Assembly: GCA_913778495.1 (NCBI GenBank)
Contig: CAJYVD010000022.1
Span: forward strand, 1 to 64,000
Length of the DNA stretch: 64,000 bases
Origin: an uncultured Pantoea sp.
Lineage (GTDB): Bacteria > Pseudomonadota > Gammaproteobacteria > Enterobacterales > Enterobacteriaceae
Direction of reading: 5' to 3'
This document shows, one piece after another, positions 1-8,779 of the stretch. How positions within the stretch are numbered: the first letter of the stretch is position 1; the number at the start of each line of letters is the position of its first letter. A program made the position numbers and the translations under genes. The notes under the pieces are model-generated. The model worked only from the letters and a program-made list of their open reading frames with translations, was not told the origin of the DNA and did not search any database.

Positions 1-21
1 GGCTGGCGCAGGGCGCGGATT

Positions 22-50
22 GCAAAGGGCCGCGCCCATCGGCCCTTTGC
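22..50. repeat. Perfect 10-bp inverted repeat
   Basis: Two perfect 10-bp arms (22-31 and 41-50) flank a 9-nt loop, giving a very stable GC-rich hairpin on either strand. No run of T follows on either side, so it is not a typical intrinsic terminator. It may end a gene lying outside the left edge of the window, or be a REP-like element. Confidence 0.6.
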
Positions 51-90
51 CCGTACGCCGCAGCGGTGCGGCTGAAACTGCCGGCCGGTT

Positions 91-236
91 AGCGGGCGGA
101 ACCCGCTCAGAGTCAGGCCAGCGCAGCGGTCAGCGGGCGGAACCCGCGCAGAGTCAGGCCAGCGCAGCGGTCAGCGGGCGGAACCTGCGCAGAGTCAGGC
201 CAGCGCAGCGGTCAGCGCGCGAGCCCGCGCAAAATT
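91..236. repeat. 41-bp tandem repeat, 3.5 copies
   Basis: Units start at 91, 132 and 173, and a degenerate partial unit starts at 214. The three full copies differ at only a couple of positions. Each unit contains a small palindrome (GCGGG and CCCGC around a 5-nt loop). The length is not a multiple of three and the units abut without spacers, so it is neither a protein repeat nor a CRISPR array. It lies just downstream of ybjG, in non-coding sequence. Confidence 0.85.
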
Positions 237-264
237 AAAGCGGCTTTGCGGGCCGCCCCCCGCC

Positions 265-870
265 TCAATCCCTGATCCACCCCTTTCTGATCGGCATGGC
301 AAACAGCGTGCGGTACACATAATGCGTGGCTTCCAGTATCCGCTCGCCATAGAGCTGCCACGCCATGTGCGACGCCAGGCACGACAGCAGACCGACCAAA
401 AATCCGCCGACCATATCCAGCGGCCAGTGCACGCCGAGGTAAACGCGAGACCAGGCAATGGCGCTGCCTAGCGCCAGCAGCACCACGCCAGACCACAGGC
501 GATGCCACAGCGCAAAGGCCAGCGCAAAGGTAAAAATGGTGGTGCCGTGATCGCTTGGATAAGAGTCATCCGCCGCGTGGGGAAGAAATTGATGTCCAAA
601 GCCAATCGCGAAAGGGCGCGGGTGGGGCAACAGCTGGCCAACACACCAGGAAATACCCAGCGCGTAAAGCAGCGCTATGCCGGTTTTCAGCACCAGCGCG
701 CGCTGCGAAGGCACTTGCTCGCGCGGTCCCCATAGCCACAGCGCCACGATCAATAAGGGCACGATGGCAATCAGATCTTTGGCGATAAAGGTCGCCAGGG
801 AAAGGAGCCATGCCGGTGAATCTGGCGTCGCGTTGATCCACAAAAAAAGGCGGTGGTTAAGCGCTTCCAT
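265..870 (-). CDS. ybjG: Undecaprenyl-diphosphate phosphatase, PAP2 family (YbjG)
   Basis: This 201-residue membrane phosphatase is predicted to dephosphorylate undecaprenyl diphosphate at the periplasmic face and so recycle the lipid carrier for peptidoglycan and O-antigen. PAP2 signatures are visible: the PSDHGTT motif at about residues 104-110 and the SRVYLGVHWPLD motif at about 140-151, carrying the catalytic histidines. Several hydrophobic segments alternate with these loops. The N-terminus (MEALNHRLFLWINATPDSP) matches the YbjG/BcrC group. Its start overlaps the end of the upstream PAP2 gene by 14 nt, so the two are probably co-transcribed. Confidence 0.88.
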   Translation of the reverse strand: MEALNHRLFLWINATPDSPAWLLSLATFIAKDLIAIVPLLIVALWLWGPREQVPSQRALVLKTGIALLYALGISWCVGQLLPHPRPFAIGFGHQFLPHAADDSYPSDHGTTIFTFALAFALWHRLWSGVVLLALGSAIAWSRVYLGVHWPLDMVGGFLVGLLSCLASHMAWQLYGERILEATHYVYRTLFAMPIRKGWIRD

Positions 871-1612
871 GATGATTTCTCGTCCTCAACTGATTTAGGC
901 AAAAAGAAAAACCGGCAAATACTGCAACCTGCGTGAGCCACACCCACCATCCCGCCCACAGATTATGGGAAAAGAAGTGGGCGCCGCGCATCACCTGGCC
1001 GTATCCCATCAGTAGGCCGACGGTAATACCGACCAGCAGCGCAAGCAGCGCGCGGCGTGGACGTTCCGGCCACCACAGGAAAAACAGCGCCATCAGCGAA
1101 AAGCCACTCGAAGCGTGTCCGCCGGGGAAACACTGCCCCGGACCGCTGTTGGCCGGCACGCTATCCAGCAGAACAAAGCTGGCGGCTTTACCGCCAAACA
1201 TCGCTAAATCCCACGGACAAGAGTGGGCGCTGTGCGCCTTGAGCACGCCAACCACCAGCGGGCCCAGGCCAAACAGCAGCGCCACCAGCACGTAACGGCC
1301 ATGGCGGCGCTGGATGCCGCGCAGCAGCAGCAGAATCGCCCCCGCGATAATCACATCTTTCACCAGGCGGTGATTCACCAGATCGAGCCAGCGGTTGTGC
1401 TGCCAGGGAAAGCGTGCCGTCTGCGCGTCAAACCACATGCGGCTGATCGCGATATCCAGGTTTTCATGGCGGGACCAGAGCAAAAACGCCAGCCCGAACA
1501 TTGCCAGTAAAATGAAGTTGATAGCGTAAAAGCGGGCCGAAAGAGAATATATAGTCGTGCTCTTAATCTTGCCGGAGGTTGTGGGTATGTTTAACTTTGA
1601 TGACGGTTGCAT
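857..1612 (-). CDS. Second PAP2 superfamily membrane phosphatase
   Basis: This is a membrane PAP2 protein of about 251 residues with an N-terminal hydrophobic helix. The PAP2 motifs appear as KAHSAHSCPWDL, PGGHASSGFSL and a downstream RGAHFFSHN segment, which carry the usual phosphatase histidines. It resembles the COG3907 type more than YbjG. The substrate could be lipid A phosphate, undecaprenyl diphosphate or a phospholipid phosphate, and the sequence does not decide. I chose ATG at 1612; an in-frame TTG at 1627 is possible, and neither has a clear ribosome binding site. It lies upstream of and overlaps ybjG, behind a PmrA-like box. Confidence 0.75.
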   Translation of the reverse strand: MQPSSKLNIPTTSGKIKSTTIYSLSARFYAINFILLAMFGLAFLLWSRHENLDIAISRMWFDAQTARFPWQHNRWLDLVNHRLVKDVIIAGAILLLLRGIQRRHGRYVLVALLFGLGPLVVGVLKAHSAHSCPWDLAMFGGKAASFVLLDSVPANSGPGQCFPGGHASSGFSLMALFFLWWPERPRRALLALLVGITVGLLMGYGQVMRGAHFFSHNLWAGWWVWLTQVAVFAGFSFCLNQLRTRNHHGSA

Positions 1613-1659
1613 GACGATTTTGCGCAAAAGAGACCAAGTGAGCAGGGTCGCAAGTTACG

Positions 1660-1676
1660 CTTAACGCAACCTTAAG
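1660..1676 (-). promoter_or_regulatory. Candidate PmrA (BasR) box
   Basis: Read on the minus strand the sequence is CTTAAG-GTTGC-GTTAAG: two near-identical hexamers separated by 5 bp, the architecture of the PmrA response-regulator box. It lies 48 bp upstream of the PAP2 start at 1612, a plausible promoter position. PmrA controls lipid A and envelope phosphate modification in enteric bacteria. Binding is inferred. Confidence 0.5.
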
Positions 1677-1693
1677 CTGCGAGGGAAGGGCAT

Positions 1694-1724
1694 AAAAAAA
1701 CCCGCCAATCAGTGACAGGCGGGC
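1694..1724 (-). terminator. Rho-independent terminator of ybjL
   Basis: On the minus strand a GCCCGCC/GGCGGG stem is followed by seven T residues, 90 nt after the ybjL stop codon. Confidence 0.8.
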
Positions 1725-1812
1725 TCCTCAATTTGGGGATTTCAAAGAAAAGCAGTGGCACTTATTCAGACTGCGGTCGAGATAATTAGTTCTCCACCGC
1801 GCCAAAATATTT

Positions 1813-3501
1813 TTAAAACGGCAACAGCGGCCAGACAATCACAATCAAAGTGCCGGCCAGCGTGAGCAGCACGTTGGCGATAGCATAAGTGCCGGCATAG
1901 CCAAGTGCCGGAATACTGCTGCGAGCCGTATCGCTGATGATCTCCATGGCCGGCGCACAGGTGCGCGCGCCCATAATGGCCCCAAACAGCAGGGCACGGT
2001 TCATGCGCAATACGTAAGCGCCAAACAGGTAACAAACCACCACCGGCAGCAGACTCACTAGCAGGCCGCTCAGTAACATCAGCGCGCCCGCGCTGCCGAA
2101 GCCGTGCTGCAAGCCGCTGCCGGCGCTCAGGCCCACGCCAGCCATAAATACCATCAGTCCAAACTCTTTCACCATCGTCAACGCGCCCTGCGGGATATAA
2201 CCAAAGGTGGGATGGTTGGCGCGCAGAAAGCCGAGCAGGATACCGGCAAACAGCAGTCCGGCTGCGTTACCGATGCCAAAGCTGAAATTACTGAACTGGA
2301 AGGTGATCATGCCGATCATCAAGCCCACAATAAAGAAGGCGCAGAAGGCCAGCAGATCGGTGATTTGGCTGTGGATGGCAATAAAGCCGATGCGATCGGC
2401 CAGCTGCTTAACGCGCCGCGCTTCGCCACTCACCTGCAGCACATCGCCTTTGTTCAGCATGATGCTGTCATCAATCGGCATCTCAATCTGGCTGCGAATC
2501 ACCCGGTTTAAAAAACAGCCGTGATCGGTCAGTTTAAGATGGCTCAGCCGCTTATTTACCGCGTTATGGTTTTTCACCACGATCTCTTCGGTCACGATGC
2601 GCATGTCGAGCAGATCGCGGTCGAACACTTCTTTGCCGTTGCGGAAGCTGGCATCCAGCCGCGCGTGCGCGTCGGGATAACCCACCAGCGAAATTTCATC
2701 GCCCAACTGCAGCACCGCGTCACCGTCGGGGCTGGCCAGTATGCCGTTGCGCCGCAGGCGCTCGATATAGCAGCCGGTCTGGCGATAAATGCCCAGCTCG
2801 CGCAGATTTTTGCCGTCGGTCCAGGCCACCAGTTCCGGGCCGACGCGGTAGGCGCGAATCACCGGCAGGAAGACTTTACGCTGACTGTCGGCATCCAGGC
2901 CGCGCTCGCGGGCGATCTGCTGGGCGCAGGTGGGAAGATCCTGGTGCTGCAGACGCGGTAAGTAGCGCGCGCCAAAAATCAGGCTCACTAATCCCACCAA
3001 ATAGGTAAGCGCGTAGCCAAGACTCAGGTTGTCTTGCATCAGGCCGAGCTGGCGCGCGTCGCTGATGCTTTGACGCAGCGTATCGCCCGCGCCAACCAGC
3101 ACCGGCGTTGAGGTCATTGAGCCAGCCAGCATCCCGGCGGTCAGGCCGATATCCCAACCGAACAGTTTGCCCAGCGTGAGCGCAACCAGCAGGGCGCTCA
3201 CTACCATCACGATCGCCAGGAAAAAATAGTTTTTACCGTCGCGGAAAAAAATAGAGAAAAAGTTAGGTCCCGCTTCCACACCAACGCAAAAAATAAACAA
3301 CATAAAGCCAAGACTTAATGCATCGGTATTAATCGCGAAATGTTGCTGACCTAAAATCAGCGACACCACCAGCACGCCAATTGAATTACCAAGCTGAACA
3401 GAGCCAAGACGTAATTTACCCAAGCACAGCCCAAGCGCTAAAACGACAAATAATAACAGAACGTCATTTCTGCTTAACAATTCTGCGACGTTAATGTTCA
3501 C
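1813..3501 (-). CDS. ybjL: AAE-family putative transporter YbjL
   Basis: This 562-residue inner-membrane protein belongs to the aspartate:alanine exchanger (AAEX) family. Hydrophobic helices fill about residues 10-180 and 380-562. Between them is a hydrophilic block with two TrkA-C-type (RCK_C) domains, recognisable by the [23 protein letters not shown] and [18 protein letters not shown] segments. The start is GTG at 3501, and the N-terminus (MNINVAELL) is conserved in the family. Length agrees with E. coli YbjL (561). The substrate is unknown. It is divergent from ybjM. Confidence 0.93.
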   Translation of the reverse strand: MNINVAELLSRNDVLLLFVVLALGLCLGKLRLGSVQLGNSIGVLVVSLILGQQHFAINTDALSLGFMLFIFCVGVEAGPNFFSIFFRDGKNYFFLAIVMVVSALLVALTLGKLFGWDIGLTAGMLAGSMTSTPVLVGAGDTLRQSISDARQLGLMQDNLSLGYALTYLVGLVSLIFGARYLPRLQHQDLPTCAQQIARERGLDADSQRKVFLPVIRAYRVGPELVAWTDGKNLRELGIYRQTGCYIERLRRNGILASPDGDAVLQLGDEISLVGYPDAHARLDASFRNGKEVFDRDLLDMRIVTEEIVVKNHNAVNKRLSHLKLTDHGCFLNRVIRSQIEMPIDDSIMLNKGDVLQVSGEARRVKQLADRIGFIAIHSQITDLLAFCAFFIVGLMIGMITFQFSNFSFGIGNAAGLLFAGILLGFLRANHPTFGYIPQGALTMVKEFGLMVFMAGVGLSAGSGLQHGFGSAGALMLLSGLLVSLLPVVVCYLFGAYVLRMNRALLFGAIMGARTCAPAMEIISDTARSSIPALGYAGTYAIANVLLTLAGTLIVIVWPLLPF

Positions 3502-3755
3502 GGTTTAACTTCTTCTTAACCTGTAACAAGTTGATGAAAGGGCCTTTTTTCGCTATCGTGTGCCAAACGCAGGTGCGCTTAGCGTCATAAAGACGCAGGC
3601 CAGCTAATAAAACGGCGTTATTCTAAACACAATTAACTTCCTCAGCTATGTGCAGTTTCATTCGCGCTGCTTAATGCTGTTTATTTTTATTTCCAGTTGT
3701 GCGCACCCGGGCAGTAAACGTTTCAAAATTGTTAACGTCAAAGTTGAGGATGGGT

Positions 3756-4127
3756 ATGTTGCAGCGCAATAATCGCTGGCCGTCATGGGTTTTGGGCGTG
3801 ATGTTTTATACGCTGGTGTTTATTTTTGCCCACCATTTTTGGGCGGCAGCGTCCGCACAGACGGTGCGTGGTCAGCCGGAACTGCTGCTGTTTCTGTTGC
3901 CCGGTGCGTTGATGGCGCTTTTGCATGCAGAGAGTGCGCTGATGAGCACGCTTTGGGTGGCGCTGGCAGGCACGCTGTTGGGTATAACCTGGGTGATGAT
4001 CGCTATGACGATGACCCATAGCGGGCTGCTGGTGCTGGCCTGGAGCTTAAGCGCGTGGTTCTGGGCGGGATGCGGTGCGCTGCTGGTGCGTTTGCTGCGC
4101 ATTATGCTGGCCATGCGCGCCGAATAG
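3756..4127 (+). CDS. ybjM: Small inner-membrane protein YbjM
   Basis: This 123-residue, very hydrophobic protein has about four predicted membrane segments. The start at 3756 is preferred over the ATG at 3750 because GAGGA lies 5 nt upstream of it. Length and hydropathy agree with E. coli YbjM (125 residues), and position between ybjL and grxA supports the call. Sequence similarity is weak and the function is unknown. Confidence 0.75.
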   Translation: MLQRNNRWPSWVLGVMFYTLVFIFAHHFWAAASAQTVRGQPELLLFLLPGALMALLHAESALMSTLWVALAGTLLGITWVMIAMTMTHSGLLVLAWSLSAWFWAGCGALLVRLLRIMLAMRAE

Positions 4128-4133
4128 CCGCAA

Positions 4134-4157
4134 CAAAAACGGGCCCGCAGGCCCGTT
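4134..4157 (-). terminator. Terminator of grxA
   Basis: An 8-bp stem (AACGGGCC/GGCCCGTT) with a 4-nt loop is followed on the minus strand by a run of T. It sits between the convergent ends of ybjM and grxA. Confidence 0.8.
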
Positions 4158-4160
4158 GGA

Positions 4161-4424
4161 TTACGCTTCTACGCCCAGATTGTCTTTGGTCCAGGCAGCA
4201 AATTCGGTGTAACCACCGATGTGCTTATCGTCGAGAAAAATTTGTGGCACGGTGCTGACCGGTTTACCCGCACGCGCTTCCAGATCGGCCTTGGTGATGC
4301 CGGTCGCCTGGATATCAACATACTGATAGTTGAAGTCATCGCGCTCAGTGGTCAGACGGCCGGCCAGCTCTTTTGCCCGCACGCAGTAAGGGCAGCTTTC
4401 ACGGCCAAAAATCACAGCAATCAT
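4161..4424 (-). CDS. grxA: Glutaredoxin 1
   Basis: This 87-residue cytosolic dithiol glutaredoxin uses glutathione to reduce disulfides in proteins such as ribonucleotide reductase. The redox motif CPYC is at residues 11-14, the cis-proline TVPQIF segment follows near residue 60, and the GGY glutathione-binding segment near 69. Length and sequence closely match E. coli GrxA (85). In E. coli it is an OxyR target. I could not identify an OxyR site in the 211-nt gap to the divergent ybjC. Confidence 0.97.
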   Translation of the reverse strand: MIAVIFGRESCPYCVRAKELAGRLTTERDDFNYQYVDIQATGITKADLEARAGKPVSTVPQIFLDDKHIGGYTEFAAWTKDNLGVEA

Positions 4425-4635
4425 TCTCTCTCTCCTTTGTCATCTGCGTTATGGGTACTGTCATAACCCAGCGTCAATAATGCGCTCTATCATGCCCGCC
4501 CGTTCGGCTTAAGCAAAGTAGAAAATGCCTGTTAATCTGATGGGTACGCACGATGACTTGTATACTTCATTTCACCAAACGCGCGCGTTTGGGCCTGAGT
4601 GCGATTAACCTGCTGAACTGATGAGGAATACATCC

Positions 4636-4887
4636 ATGCGTAACCTGGCAACGTTGCCAAAACCGGTTTTGCTGTTAGAAATCCTGGGCGTCGTAGCGGT
4701 GATCGCTGCGCTGCTGCTGGTTAACGGCTGGATGGATGCACCCGCTGCTTTTGCTGCCAAACCCTTAGCGACGATGCTTTTTCTGCTGGGCGTGGCGTTT
4801 ATGCTGCCTGCCGCCTGGCTGATGATGTGGCGAACCGCAAAAGCGATGGCGCCTCAGCTGTTCAGCAACCCCACAAAAAGAAAGTAA
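4636..4887 (+). CDS. ybjC: YbjC family membrane protein
   Basis: This 83-residue protein has two hydrophobic segments (about residues 10-30 and 45-65) and a basic C-terminus. I chose ATG at 4636 because GAGGA at 4623-4627 is well spaced and the N-terminus (MRNLATLPKPVLLLE) aligns with E. coli YbjC. It lies 12 nt upstream of nfsA, which implies an nfsA-rimK operon headed by ybjC. Function unknown; in E. coli this operon responds to SoxRS/MarA. Confidence 0.85.
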   Translation: MRNLATLPKPVLLLEILGVVAVIAALLLVNGWMDAPAAFAAKPLATMLFLLGVAFMLPAAWLMMWRTAKAMAPQLFSNPTKRK

Positions 4888-4899
4888 CCGGAGAGGATT

Positions 4900-5622
4900 A
4901 TGACGCCGACGATTGATCTATTGTGCAGCCACCGTTCCATTCGTGCGTTTACTGAGCAAGGCATTGATGATGCTCAGCGCAGCGCGATCATTGCTGCAGC
5001 ACAGGCGGCCTCAACCTCCAGTTTTTTGCAGTGCTCTTCGATTGTTCGCATCACTGACAGGGAAATGAGAGACAAACTGGTGGATCTCACTGGCGGCCAG
5101 TCATGGGTCGCCGCCGCGCCGGAGTTTTGGGTGTTTTGCGCCGACTTTAACCGTCATCAACAAATCTGTCCTGACGCGCAGCTAGGCCGCGCAGAGCAGC
5201 TGCTGCTGGGCTGCGTCGATACCGCGTTGATGGCGCAAAATGCGATGGTGGCGGCCGAGTCTCTGGGCTTGGGCGGCGTGTTTATTGGCGGCATCCGCAA
5301 CAGCATCGCAGAAGTCACGGAGCTGCTGGGACTGCCGAAGTTTGTGCTGCCGCTGTTTGGTTTTTGCATCGGCCATCCGGCGGACAACCCAGACGTGAAG
5401 CCGCGTATGCCGCAGGCGATGCTGGTGCATGAAAACCGCTATCACGAGGTGGATCACGCCGTGTTGGCGGACTATGACGCGCAGATCATGGCTTATTATC
5501 AGCAGCGTGACAGCCATCAGCGTTCAGATACGTGGAGCGCGATGATCCAGCGCCTGATTATCAAAGAAACCCGTCCGTTTATGCTGGACTACCTGCATAA
5601 GCAGGGTTGGGCGACGCGTTAA
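4900..5622 (+). CDS. nfsA: Oxygen-insensitive NADPH nitroreductase NfsA
   Basis: This 240-residue FMN flavoprotein, a cytosolic dimer, reduces nitroaromatics and quinones by two-electron steps with NADPH. The nitroreductase fold shows the HRSIRAFT motif at residues 11-18 (FMN phosphate contact), [12 protein letters not shown] near 124-135 and the [12 protein letters not shown]-terminal segment typical of NfsA. Length is identical to the E. coli protein. A GGAGAGG ribosome site precedes the ATG. rimK follows 16 nt downstream. Confidence 0.96.
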   Translation: MTPTIDLLCSHRSIRAFTEQGIDDAQRSAIIAAAQAASTSSFLQCSSIVRITDREMRDKLVDLTGGQSWVAAAPEFWVFCADFNRHQQICPDAQLGRAEQLLLGCVDTALMAQNAMVAAESLGLGGVFIGGIRNSIAEVTELLGLPKFVLPLFGFCIGHPADNPDVKPRMPQAMLVHENRYHEVDHAVLADYDAQIMAYYQQRDSHQRSDTWSAMIQRLIIKETRPFMLDYLHKQGWATR

Positions 5623-5638
5623 TCACAGGGATGCTGCA

Positions 5639-6541
5639 ATGAAAATGGCCATTCTCACCCGCGACGGCTCGCTTTACTCGTGCAAACGGCTGCGTGACGC
5701 CGCGGAGGAGCGTGGCCATCAGGTGCAGTTTATCGATCCGCTCTCCTGCTACATGAATATCAATGCGGCTTCACCGACGGTGCACTATCGCGGTGACGCG
5801 CTCGGGCATTTTGATGCGGTGATCCCTCGCATTGGTACCGCGACCACCTTTTACGGCACCGCCGTGCTGCGCCAGTTCGAGATGTGCGGCAGCTATCCGC
5901 TGAATGAGTCGGTTGCCATTACGCGCGCACGCGACAAACTGCGTTCGCTGCAGCTGCTGGCGCGTCAGGGCATTGACATGCCAGTCACCGGTTTTGCCTC
6001 CTCGCCGGACGATACGCAGGACCTCATCGCGATGGTAGGCGGCGCGCCGCTGGTGGTGAAGTTAGTGGAAGGCACGCAGGGGATTGGCGTGGTTCTGGCG
6101 GAAACGCGGCAGGCGGCGGAGAGCGTCATCGATGCCTTTCGCGGTCTGAATGCGCACATTCTGGTGCAGGAATTTATTCAGGAAGCGCAGGGGCGCGATA
6201 TTCGCTGCTTAGTGATTGGCAATCAGGTGGTGGCCGTGATTGAGCGCCAGGCCAAAGAGGGCGAGTTTCGCTCTAATCTGCACCGCGGCGGCACCGCCCA
6301 TGCGGTCATCATCACCGAACAGGAGCGTGAGATTGCGGTTCGCGCCGTGGCCACCCTGGGATTGGACGTGGCGGGCGTGGATATCCTGCGCGCGGCGCGC
6401 GGACCGCTGGTCATGGAGGTGAATGCCTCGCCGGGGCTGGAAGGCATTGAGCGCTGCACCGGGCTGGATATTGCAGGCATGATGATCCACTGGATTGAGC
6501 AGCACGCCTGTGCTGATTATCGGCTAAAAACCGGCGGATAA
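5639..6541 (+). CDS. rimK: Ribosomal protein S6 glutamate ligase RimK
   Basis: This 300-residue ATP-grasp ligase adds glutamate residues to the C-terminus of ribosomal protein S6 and can make poly-alpha-glutamate. The lid and nucleotide-binding segments ([20 protein letters not shown], about residues 136-155; AHILVQEFI, about 172-180) and the C-terminal metal-binding [13 protein letters not shown] are intact. It is the same length as E. coli RimK. It is co-directional with nfsA and probably in the same operon. Confidence 0.97.
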   Translation: MKMAILTRDGSLYSCKRLRDAAEERGHQVQFIDPLSCYMNINAASPTVHYRGDALGHFDAVIPRIGTATTFYGTAVLRQFEMCGSYPLNESVAITRARDKLRSLQLLARQGIDMPVTGFASSPDDTQDLIAMVGGAPLVVKLVEGTQGIGVVLAETRQAAESVIDAFRGLNAHILVQEFIQEAQGRDIRCLVIGNQVVAVIERQAKEGEFRSNLHRGGTAHAVIITEQEREIAVRAVATLGLDVAGVDILRAARGPLVMEVNASPGLEGIERCTGLDIAGMMIHWIEQHACADYRLKTGG

Positions 6542-6627
6542 GCGCGCAATAGCGTACTTTTCATAGCGTCGCCGCCACTTTTTCCGTAAGCTAAGGCGCT
6601 TATTTCTTCACCCCACAGGATAGAACG

Positions 6628-7107
6628 ATGGATTCACTGGTCGTTCCTGACATCGACATGCTGCGTCGCTGGCTGGATCAACAAAATATCACTTGGTTCG
6701 AATGTGACGCCTGCCAGGCGCTGCATCTGCCGCACATGCAGAATTTTGACGGGGTGTTTGATGCAAAAATCGACCTGGTGGATAACGTCATTCTGTTTTC
6801 CGCGCTGGCGGAGGTAAAACCCACTGCACTCATCCCGCTGGTGGGGGAGTTGTCGCAAATCAACGCCAGCTCACTCACGGTAAAAGCGTTTATTGATATT
6901 CAGGACGACAATTTGCCCAAGCTGATCGTGTGTCAGTCCCTCAGCGTCAGCGCCGGCATCACCTTTGGGCAGTTTGCGCAGTTCATGAAGCAGAGTGAAG
7001 AGGGGATTTCTATGGTGATCATGGAGGCCTTTGCGAATCACCTGCTGATGATTGGCGATGAGGATGAGCGTCCCAGCACCGCCAGTAGCCAAAGCTTGCT
7101 GCACTGA
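6628..7107 (+). CDS. ybjN: YbjN domain protein
   Basis: This 159-residue acidic soluble protein matches E. coli YbjN (158 residues), a putative bacterial sensory-transduction regulator of the T3SS-chaperone-like fold. Overexpression in E. coli affects motility and biofilm, but the biochemical role is unknown. The reading frame is complete and begins after an 86-nt gap from rimK, which suggests its own promoter. A strong terminator follows. Confidence 0.9.
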   Translation: MDSLVVPDIDMLRRWLDQQNITWFECDACQALHLPHMQNFDGVFDAKIDLVDNVILFSALAEVKPTALIPLVGELSQINASSLTVKAFIDIQDDNLPKLIVCQSLSVSAGITFGQFAQFMKQSEEGISMVIMEAFANHLLMIGDEDERPSTASSQSLLH

Positions 7108-7124
7108 TTCCGGTTCTTCCTGCT

Positions 7125-7150
7125 AACTGCCGCTTTTTGCGGCAGTTTTT
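7125..7150 (+). terminator. Terminator of ybjN
   Basis: A 9-bp stem (AACTGCCGC/GCGGCAGTT) with a five-T loop is followed by a T run. Confidence 0.85.
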
Positions 7151-7449
7151 GTTTCAGCCCCGCCGTTTAATATTCTGCTTTTCGCCCTTTAATGCCAGAT
7201 ATTAGTTGTGCCTTATGCCGCTAATGCCAAACCCCATAGCAGAAACATGCATAACTTATCGCAAAAAGGCGTTTTTTACGCTGAGCTCTGGTGCGCGCTC
7301 CGCCGCAGGGCTATTCTTGCGGAGCTGCGCATAACCATGCAACCGCAGTGCCGATCTTTATCCGTAACACGTTGTGCATCTGAACCGTAAGCCGTGAAGC
7401 TGCGGGTCGCCAGAACGTCGGGTATAGGTTTTTGCTATTAAACTCCCGC
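7151..7449. other. Non-coding upstream region of potF
   Basis: About 300 nt without a supported gene. It holds a 7-bp inverted repeat (GCTCCGC at 7297-7303, GCGGAGC at 7319-7325) and, near the right end, an extended -10-like element TG-C-TATTAA at 7433-7441 that would start transcription close to 7448. A 60-codon open frame at 7208-7390 has no recognisable ribosome site or known domain. Confidence 0.5.
7433..7441 (+). promoter_or_regulatory. Candidate extended -10 of potFGHI
   Basis: TG-C-TATTAA fits an extended -10 element. No good -35 is visible. The predicted start site falls immediately before the ARG box at 7450. Confidence 0.35.
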
Positions 7450-7484
7450 TGAATATTGATTCATTGTATGTCTGACAACGTTCA
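7450..7484 (+). promoter_or_regulatory. ArgR operator (ARG box pair) of potFGHI
   Basis: TGAAT-ATTG-ATTCA at 7450-7463 matches all ten conserved positions of the ARG box core (TGAAT-N4-ATTCA). Exactly 21 bp further, at 7471-7484, a weaker box keeps the right half (GTTCA). Two boxes about two helical turns apart are the standard arrangement for an ArgR hexamer. Its position over the likely start site suggests repression of putrescine import by arginine-loaded ArgR. Confidence 0.65.
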
Positions 7485-7549
7485 GGCTGCGCAATCTCTG
7501 GATCGCGTGTATGCAGCGCTGTGATGACCCGCTCAGGAGGAAGGAAAAC

Positions 7550-8659
7550 ATGATCAACCAACGTAAAAAATGGTTGCCAGGTGTGGTTGCTGGTGTGCTG
7601 ATGGCTGCGGCTGTCGGCGTGCAGGCAGAGGATAAGACGCTGCACGTGTATAACTGGTCCGATTATATTTCGCCAGATACCGTTCCGAATTTTGAAAAGC
7701 AGACCGGCATTAAAGTGGTCTACGACGTGTTTGATTCCAATGAGGTGCTGGAAGGCAAGCTCATGGCCGGCTCAACCGGTTATGACGTGGTGGTGCCCTC
7801 TTCAAGTTTCCTGGCGCGCCAGCTGCAATCCGGCGTGTTCCAGGAGCTGGACAAGAGCAAGCTGCCCAACTACAAAAACCTCGATCCCGATTTGATGGCG
7901 AAAGTGGCGCAGCACGATCCGGGCAACAAATACGCGATTCCTTATCTGTGGGGCACCACGGGCATCGGTTATAACATCGATAAAGTGAAAGCCGCGCTGG
8001 GTGCAGACGCCCCGGTAAACAGCTGGGATCTGGTGCTGAAGCCAGAGAATCTGGAAAAACTGAAAAGCTGCGGCGTGTCGTTCCTGGATGCGCCCGAAGA
8101 GATTTTTGCCACCGTACTGAACTATCTCGGCAAAAATCCCAACAGCGAAGATGCCAAAGATTACACCGGGGCGGCGACCGATCTGCTGCTGAAGCTGCGC
8201 CCCAATATTCGCTACTTCCACTCGTCGCAGTACATCAACGATCTGGCTAACGGCAACATTTGTGTGGCCATCGGCTGGTCGGGCGATATTTTGCAGGCGA
8301 AAGACCGCGCGGCGAAGGCCAACAACGGCGTGCATCTGGGCTACAGCGTGCCAAAAGAGGGCGCGCTCGCCTTCTTCGATATGATGGCGATTCCCAAAGA
8401 TGCGAAAAACTTGGACGCAGCCTATCAATGGCTTAACTACATCATGGATCCGAAAGTGATCGCTGATGTGTCCAACAAAATGAATTACGCCAACGGTAAC
8501 AAAGCGTCACTGCCGCTGATCAATGCGGACGTGCGTAACAATCCTGGCATCTTCCCGACGCCAGACGCCATGGCGAAATTGTTTGTGCTCAAAGTCCAGG
8601 ATCCAAAACTCGATCGTGCACGTACCCGTGCCTGGACTAAAGTAAAAAGTGGTAAGTGA
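7550..8659 (+). CDS. potF: Putrescine-binding periplasmic protein PotF
   Basis: This 369-residue solute-binding protein captures putrescine in the periplasm for the PotGHI transporter. The Sec signal peptide (residues 1-26) has a basic start, hydrophobic core and VQA cleavage site before EDKT. The mature protein begins with the family signature [12 protein letters not shown] and retains ligand-pocket segments such as [15 protein letters not shown] and AIGWSGDI. I chose ATG 7550 because AGGAGGAAG lies just upstream. Length agrees with E. coli PotF (370). It heads the potFGHI operon. Confidence 0.97.
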   Translation: MINQRKKWLPGVVAGVLMAAAVGVQAEDKTLHVYNWSDYISPDTVPNFEKQTGIKVVYDVFDSNEVLEGKLMAGSTGYDVVVPSSSFLARQLQSGVFQELDKSKLPNYKNLDPDLMAKVAQHDPGNKYAIPYLWGTTGIGYNIDKVKAALGADAPVNSWDLVLKPENLEKLKSCGVSFLDAPEEIFATVLNYLGKNPNSEDAKDYTGAATDLLLKLRPNIRYFHSSQYINDLANGNICVAIGWSGDILQAKDRAAKANNGVHLGYSVPKEGALAFFDMMAIPKDAKNLDAAYQWLNYIMDPKVIADVSNKMNYANGNKASLPLINADVRNNPGIFPTPDAMAKLFVLKVQDPKLDRARTRAWTKVKSGK

Positions 8660-8692
8660 TTCGTTCTGAACGAATTCGATCACAATCAGACG

Positions 8693-8731
8693 ACAACAGA
8701 GGCGCAGTGACGGCCTCTGTTGTGCCTTTTT
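8693..8731 (+). terminator. Intercistronic hairpin between potF and potG
   Basis: A perfect 11-bp stem (8693-8703 with 8713-8723) and 9-nt loop are followed by GCC and five T residues. It looks like an intrinsic terminator inside the operon and would lower expression of potGHI relative to the binding protein, or protect the potF 3' end. Confidence 0.75.
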
Positions 8732-8779
8732 AGCGGCGAGCTGTGCCGCGCTACACCGCTTAGCGCCGGAGAGATGTGA

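Noticed and set aside
91-236. CRISPR array
   Set aside because: The 41-bp units abut directly with no spacers and there are no cas genes.
20-238. 72-residue ORF across the tandem repeat
   Set aside because: The repeat period is not a multiple of three, so the protein has no repeat, and there is no ribosome site or known domain.
2104-2961. Plus-strand ORFs inside ybjL
   Set aside because: They are antisense to a full-length conserved transporter.
7410-7436. Sigma-54 promoter of potF
   Set aside because: A GG and GC pair exist but are 11 bp apart instead of 10, and the TGGCAC half is missing.
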